In this document: positions 60,750 to 64,000 of the stretch, in pieces
How positions within the stretch are numbered: the first letter of the stretch is position 1
Layout: each line of letters opens with the position of its first letter
Origin: Phoronis australis
Lineage: Eukaryota; Phoronida; Phoronidae
Direction of reading: 5' to 3'
Length of the DNA: 64,000 bases
Assembly: GCA_002633005.1 (NCBI GenBank)
Contig: NMRA01000396.1
Span: forward strand, 179,199-243,198
Program-made: the position numbers and the translations under genes
Notes under the pieces: model-generated
What the model saw: the letters and a program-made list of their open reading frames with translations, nothing else
Database searches by the model: none
Told to the model about the DNA's origin: nothing

Positions 60750-62713
60750 GAGGCTCTACTACTTAATCCTGTCCTCACAAATCCATTTTTCTTTTCTCTA
60801 TTTTGAAGAAAACTATCTGGTAAAATTTTGACGAAAATTGTTCGCTAAATTTCTTCCAAAGGTAGTAACTAATGAATTCCTGTCCTTACGAGGAGCTTCA
60901 GTCATGATAGTCTAGTGAGCGAATTAACCAATGCTCTTCGCTGGCCCTGATCAGACGGTTGGTCTCAGCAGGCCAGATTACGCACATTTGGCTAGGATCT
61001 GGAACAGCGATTTCAACAAATGCACATTCGTGTACAAATAAATAGAACGCTGGAAAAACCTTTAACACAAATAAATATTACATTAATACTCCAGAAATAA
61101 CCAACTGGATCAGTCAAACTCTATCTCGCAATTCAACAGCAGGTTACACACTCATTTCATGTCGAATATATGCCGCAAAAATCTCTCGACTGCAGTATAT
61201 GAAAGTGCAACCAACTTCTTTGAAAACATGGAACAGGAAAAAAACAGAGGGGTGTGAAAGTTGTTTTTATTCTCCAATGTTATTTTTTTTAAGCGGACAA
61301 TTGGTTTTTAAATTTCCGCCTTAAGTCCTAACATTTCCAAACTTAAGCCATTTAAATCAACGTTTATGACGAAAACAAAATTCTTCAACCAGTTTTGTAA
61401 AATCCTATGCCATCTGTAGGGTAAATAATGAACCAATCCCACTCCTAATGTAACAAAAGGGTCCCGTGCATAAAGGATACTAAATATTGCACTTCTGAAA
61501 TATTACCGTATTCGCCCTTATAAGAAGCCAGGGCGCTTAGAAAAATCCGCTTCAGGAAGTGGGCGCTTATTATAGCCCAAAAGTGGTTGAAACCGGTCTC
61601 CGAAACAGGTGAAATCGTAAGCTAGAATTCATCAAATTTATGCTCTTTGACGAATCTGTAACCTATGACAGAGTTTCTACAAAACTGCAGTGCATTGCTA
61701 TCAAACCTTGTTGTCAGTTTACGAGCATTTTTCAGAAAATCCCAGTGCCAAAATTGGCCGTGAATCAGGTTTCAAGCTCCTCAGCTTGGTTTAACTATAT
61801 ATTAGTAAACCATAAAAATGGTTCCAAGTGATCAGTGCAATGCCTGCGCACGTCTAATAAATGTGTACCATGCAGCTCCTGATTTAAACAAAGGTCTGTT
61901 TTTCAATTTTGGCCCGGCATAAATAACGCCACAGACCGGAAAATCCAGCGAAGCACTTCTACCTTACATATCTGACAAGCCCTAGTCTCAGAAAATTTGA
62001 GCACCCGGCAAAAGATACTAATGATGAAATTCTGGTGATGATAATCACCCACTTTGTTTATTTACGTCACCTCAATTTGAAACACTTGGTAAAATGAAGC
62101 CCATTCGAGTAAGCATCATGTGGGTCCCAATGCCAATCCAATATACATGTATGATAGAACCCAACAAGCTCAAGTTGCAGTCAAATCAGGATGGGCATAA
62201 ATAAGGAAATTTACTGTATCAACAGATTGGCCAAATAAGAATAAGATACAAAGTGTTGCCACAGTGCACACGTGCACGATACTTGGTCTATTATTTTCCC
62301 GCCGCAAATGCATGAACCAATCAGATCACCAATGGCGCAAAGTTTTTGAAAACAGCTCGATTTTCAGAGAGTCCTGTTACTGTTCTATTTATTTTCAAAA
62401 CTTTATTGTGTTACATTTAATTTATTTTCTGTTCAACTGAATGAAGCCACTTAATATGAATGCATTCACCACAATTAATGCATTGTAAAAACCAAAAGTT
62501 ATGCTCTATCAACGTTAGACAAAATCAGTACACCCCTTTCTTAAAATATGGGTTAAAAGTTAGAAACAAAGGACACAGGTTTCCATCACTTGTAACGTCG
62601 ATTTTCGACATTGATGTTGGGAAGGAACATCAGTCTGGTGACAGCAACACAAAATCGTACGAAGGCGATGATTTTCAAAATTTGATTCGTTTTCGTTGTA
62701 TGTCTTTTTCCCT
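60750..62713. other. Gene-free stretch
   Basis: No gene. GGGCGCTT appears in both orientations near 61530-61575 (CCCTTATAAGAAG, GGGCGCTTAG, GGGCGCTTATTATAG), which looks like an interspersed repeat I cannot name. Confidence 0.35.
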
Positions 62714-62869
62714 ATGGCTCAGGGATCTGAACCCGGAACAAGAACTGGAGGAGGCAGGGTTCCTGATAACGTTGTGGAACGTTTTCATCCAACCTTCCCA
62801 GATGAAAACTTGAATGAAGAGGACCTTCAGTACTTGAGTGAGCATGGCATGCTGTGTGGTTTATGTTGA
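62714..62869 (+). CDS. Hypothetical 51-residue acidic frame
   Basis: ATG at 62714 opens MAQGSEPGTRTGGGRVPDN and continues with an acidic stretch (DENLNEEDLQYLSEHG) to TGA. Composition looks protein-like, and a pyrimidine-rich tract ending CTCAG at 62722 could be a splice acceptor, so this may be an internal exon. I do not recognise the protein and coding status is uncertain. Confidence 0.2.
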   Translation: MAQGSEPGTRTGGGRVPDNVVERFHPTFPDENLNEEDLQYLSEHGMLCGLC

Positions 62870-63504
62870 ATTATTCAACGGTTCTTTTAAGAACCATTTT
62901 ACGCTATACCTACAACCTACGGCGCTTTTAAAGGCCACTCAACACTTCCCAGTAGAACTGCTCACATTTGGTCTCAAACGTTAGTTCCCCTGTTGTAAGG
63001 TTTTAGTGCAGTGGTATTGTCTGTGTTGTCTCTTGTAGTTTTTGTAAAATACAAGTTTATTGTATTCTCGTTGACGTATTCTGATTTCTTCACAGTTGCA
63101 AAGGTTGACACAACAGCTTTTGTAGAGGGCAGCGCACAAAACGTATACTGCGTAGTTTTGAGTTTAGTAAACAGCAGTTAGCGTACGATGTCCATTCACG
63201 CTACCTACACTGGTAACACCTATACCGATTGATTAGCACGGAAATTTTGTGTATTCAAGGGTTATTGGCTAAATAATGCCTGTCGCTCTTCAGCATATCT
63301 GAACGCTATTCTATTGTTTGAAGTTGAATATTAAAGCGATAGCGATGACGGATATTCCACACAATACAAACCGTCAACACGTCAATTTTAACATCGGTGC
63401 CAGTCAATGAGGGAAATTTCTGATATCATGTGACACCTGTATGCTACGGGTCTTACGATCAAAAATCATAGAACTCTAGCCTTCTATTACCAACACACGG
63501 CGGG
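62870..63504. other. Gene-free stretch
   Basis: I see nothing recognisable on either strand. Confidence 0.35.
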
Positions 63505-63643
63505 CGTTCAGTAAGTTCAGGACCTACGCTAGGACCTAGCTAAAATCTAGCCAAAGTCATGTGATCTGATTTAAAATACTCGGCAATATCTCACGTAATC
63601 TCGCGAATTCTTGCTTTTAGCGAGGTCCTATCGTTACTGAACG
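63505..63643. mobile_element. MITE copy 2, about 139 bp
   Basis: Ends CGTTCAGTAAGTTCAGGACC and, on the other strand, CGTTCAGTAACGATAGGACC are inverted repeats. The interior matches the MITE at 17535-17679 (CTAGCTAAAATCTAGCCAAAG, GTGATCTGATTTAAAATAC, CTCACGTAATCTC). No coding capacity. GGGAGGC follows the right end in both copies, so the true terminus may lie a few bases further out. Confidence 0.75.
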
Positions 63644-64000
63644 GGAGGCAGATCTCGCGGCCGCTGAAGTGCTCTGCGCATGCGTGGGAGATGTTTGTAT
63701 TTGTTTGTTCCGGTGTGTGTACCTGCTACCTAATTTAGTGTCATTAAAACTGTCCGCATCTCCACCGTGTTTTAACCGAATTCCATAAGAGCCATATCAT
63801 TAGAAAGCCTTTTGTCAGTACATGGTGATTGTACCAGAAGCAAAAGATAAATAATTTAATTATCGTTTTGCTTACCCAATTTACCTGATTTAAAAATATT
63901 TTTAATTCTGAAAACCAATGGTGTTACCAAAATGCGAAAATAACAGCGTGTAATAGTAACACAGAAAAGGAAATGCATCAGAACTGTATATAAAAGACTA
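63644..64000. other. Window end; possible CpG-rich promoter fragment
   Basis: TGCGCATGCG at 63676-63685 resembles an NRF1 binding site and sits in CpG-richer sequence (CTCGCGGCCGC). No gene start is visible before the window ends. Confidence 0.25.

Noticed and set aside
1-64000. tRNA or rRNA genes, CRISPR arrays and bacterial-type operons
   Set aside because: GTTCGAA-type words were inspected and none sits in a plausible cloverleaf context. No regularly spaced short repeats with unique spacers were seen, and gene structure is eukaryotic.

Overview
The window looks like a gene-poor, AT-rich stretch of a marine invertebrate animal genome. The evidence is split genes with GT-AG introns, many decayed transposons, GA and CA microsatellites, a degenerate TTAGGG-type array and a multigene family of invertebrate-style 7TM receptors. 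Isolated single N characters, three of them flanked by near-identical duplicated sequence, point to a draft assembly of a heterozygous animal. A hemichordate or cephalochordate is my best guess, but the sequence alone does not settle the species.

The only intact genes I can support are two paralogous receptors on the minus strand. Each has a somatomedin-B-type cysteine-rich ectodomain and a class B/Methuselah-like seven-helix domain. Receptor A has a large last exon at 7833-10006 and a 55-nt signal-peptide exon at 13350-13404, with a second copy of that exon at 13035-13089 caused by a duplication around an N. Receptor B has its last exon at 36970-39149 and a matching 55-nt exon 14.7 kb upstream at 53818-53872. 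The small exons end in a phase that exactly fits the large exons. A truncated copy of B's 3' end (35570-36152) lies in a 1.4-kb duplication abutting an N and is probably an uncollapsed allele. A third, more diverged copy of B's 3' flank at 31420-33165 shows an older duplication. It is split by a TA-flanked 1.3-kb transposon and stops where the TTAGGG-like array begins.

The intron of receptor B contains the most interesting object: a 3.7-kb DNA transposon (42738-46450) with inverted repeats of about 340 bp. It carries the decayed remains of a large, uncharacterised, multi-copy protein family that ends in a cysteine-rich segment. Other mobile-element remains are an RNase H fragment (about 14860-15383), a LINE endonuclease fragment (58384-58602), a 139-145-bp MITE family (17535-17679 and 63505-63643) with a MITE-free related locus at 60391-60575, and a short inverted-repeat element at 59178-59516. 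A THAP zinc-finger fragment lies at 60555-60749.

Layout: 1-7.5 kb, intergenic with degenerate tandem repeats; 7.8-13.5 kb, receptor A; 14-18 kb, transposon debris; 18-30 kb, a gene desert with a GA microsatellite; 30-34 kb, satellite-like repeats, the third flank copy and the TTAGGG-like array; 34.7-54 kb, receptor B with its transposon-bearing intron; 54-64 kb, intergenic with scattered element fragments. I see no tRNA, rRNA or CRISPR features.
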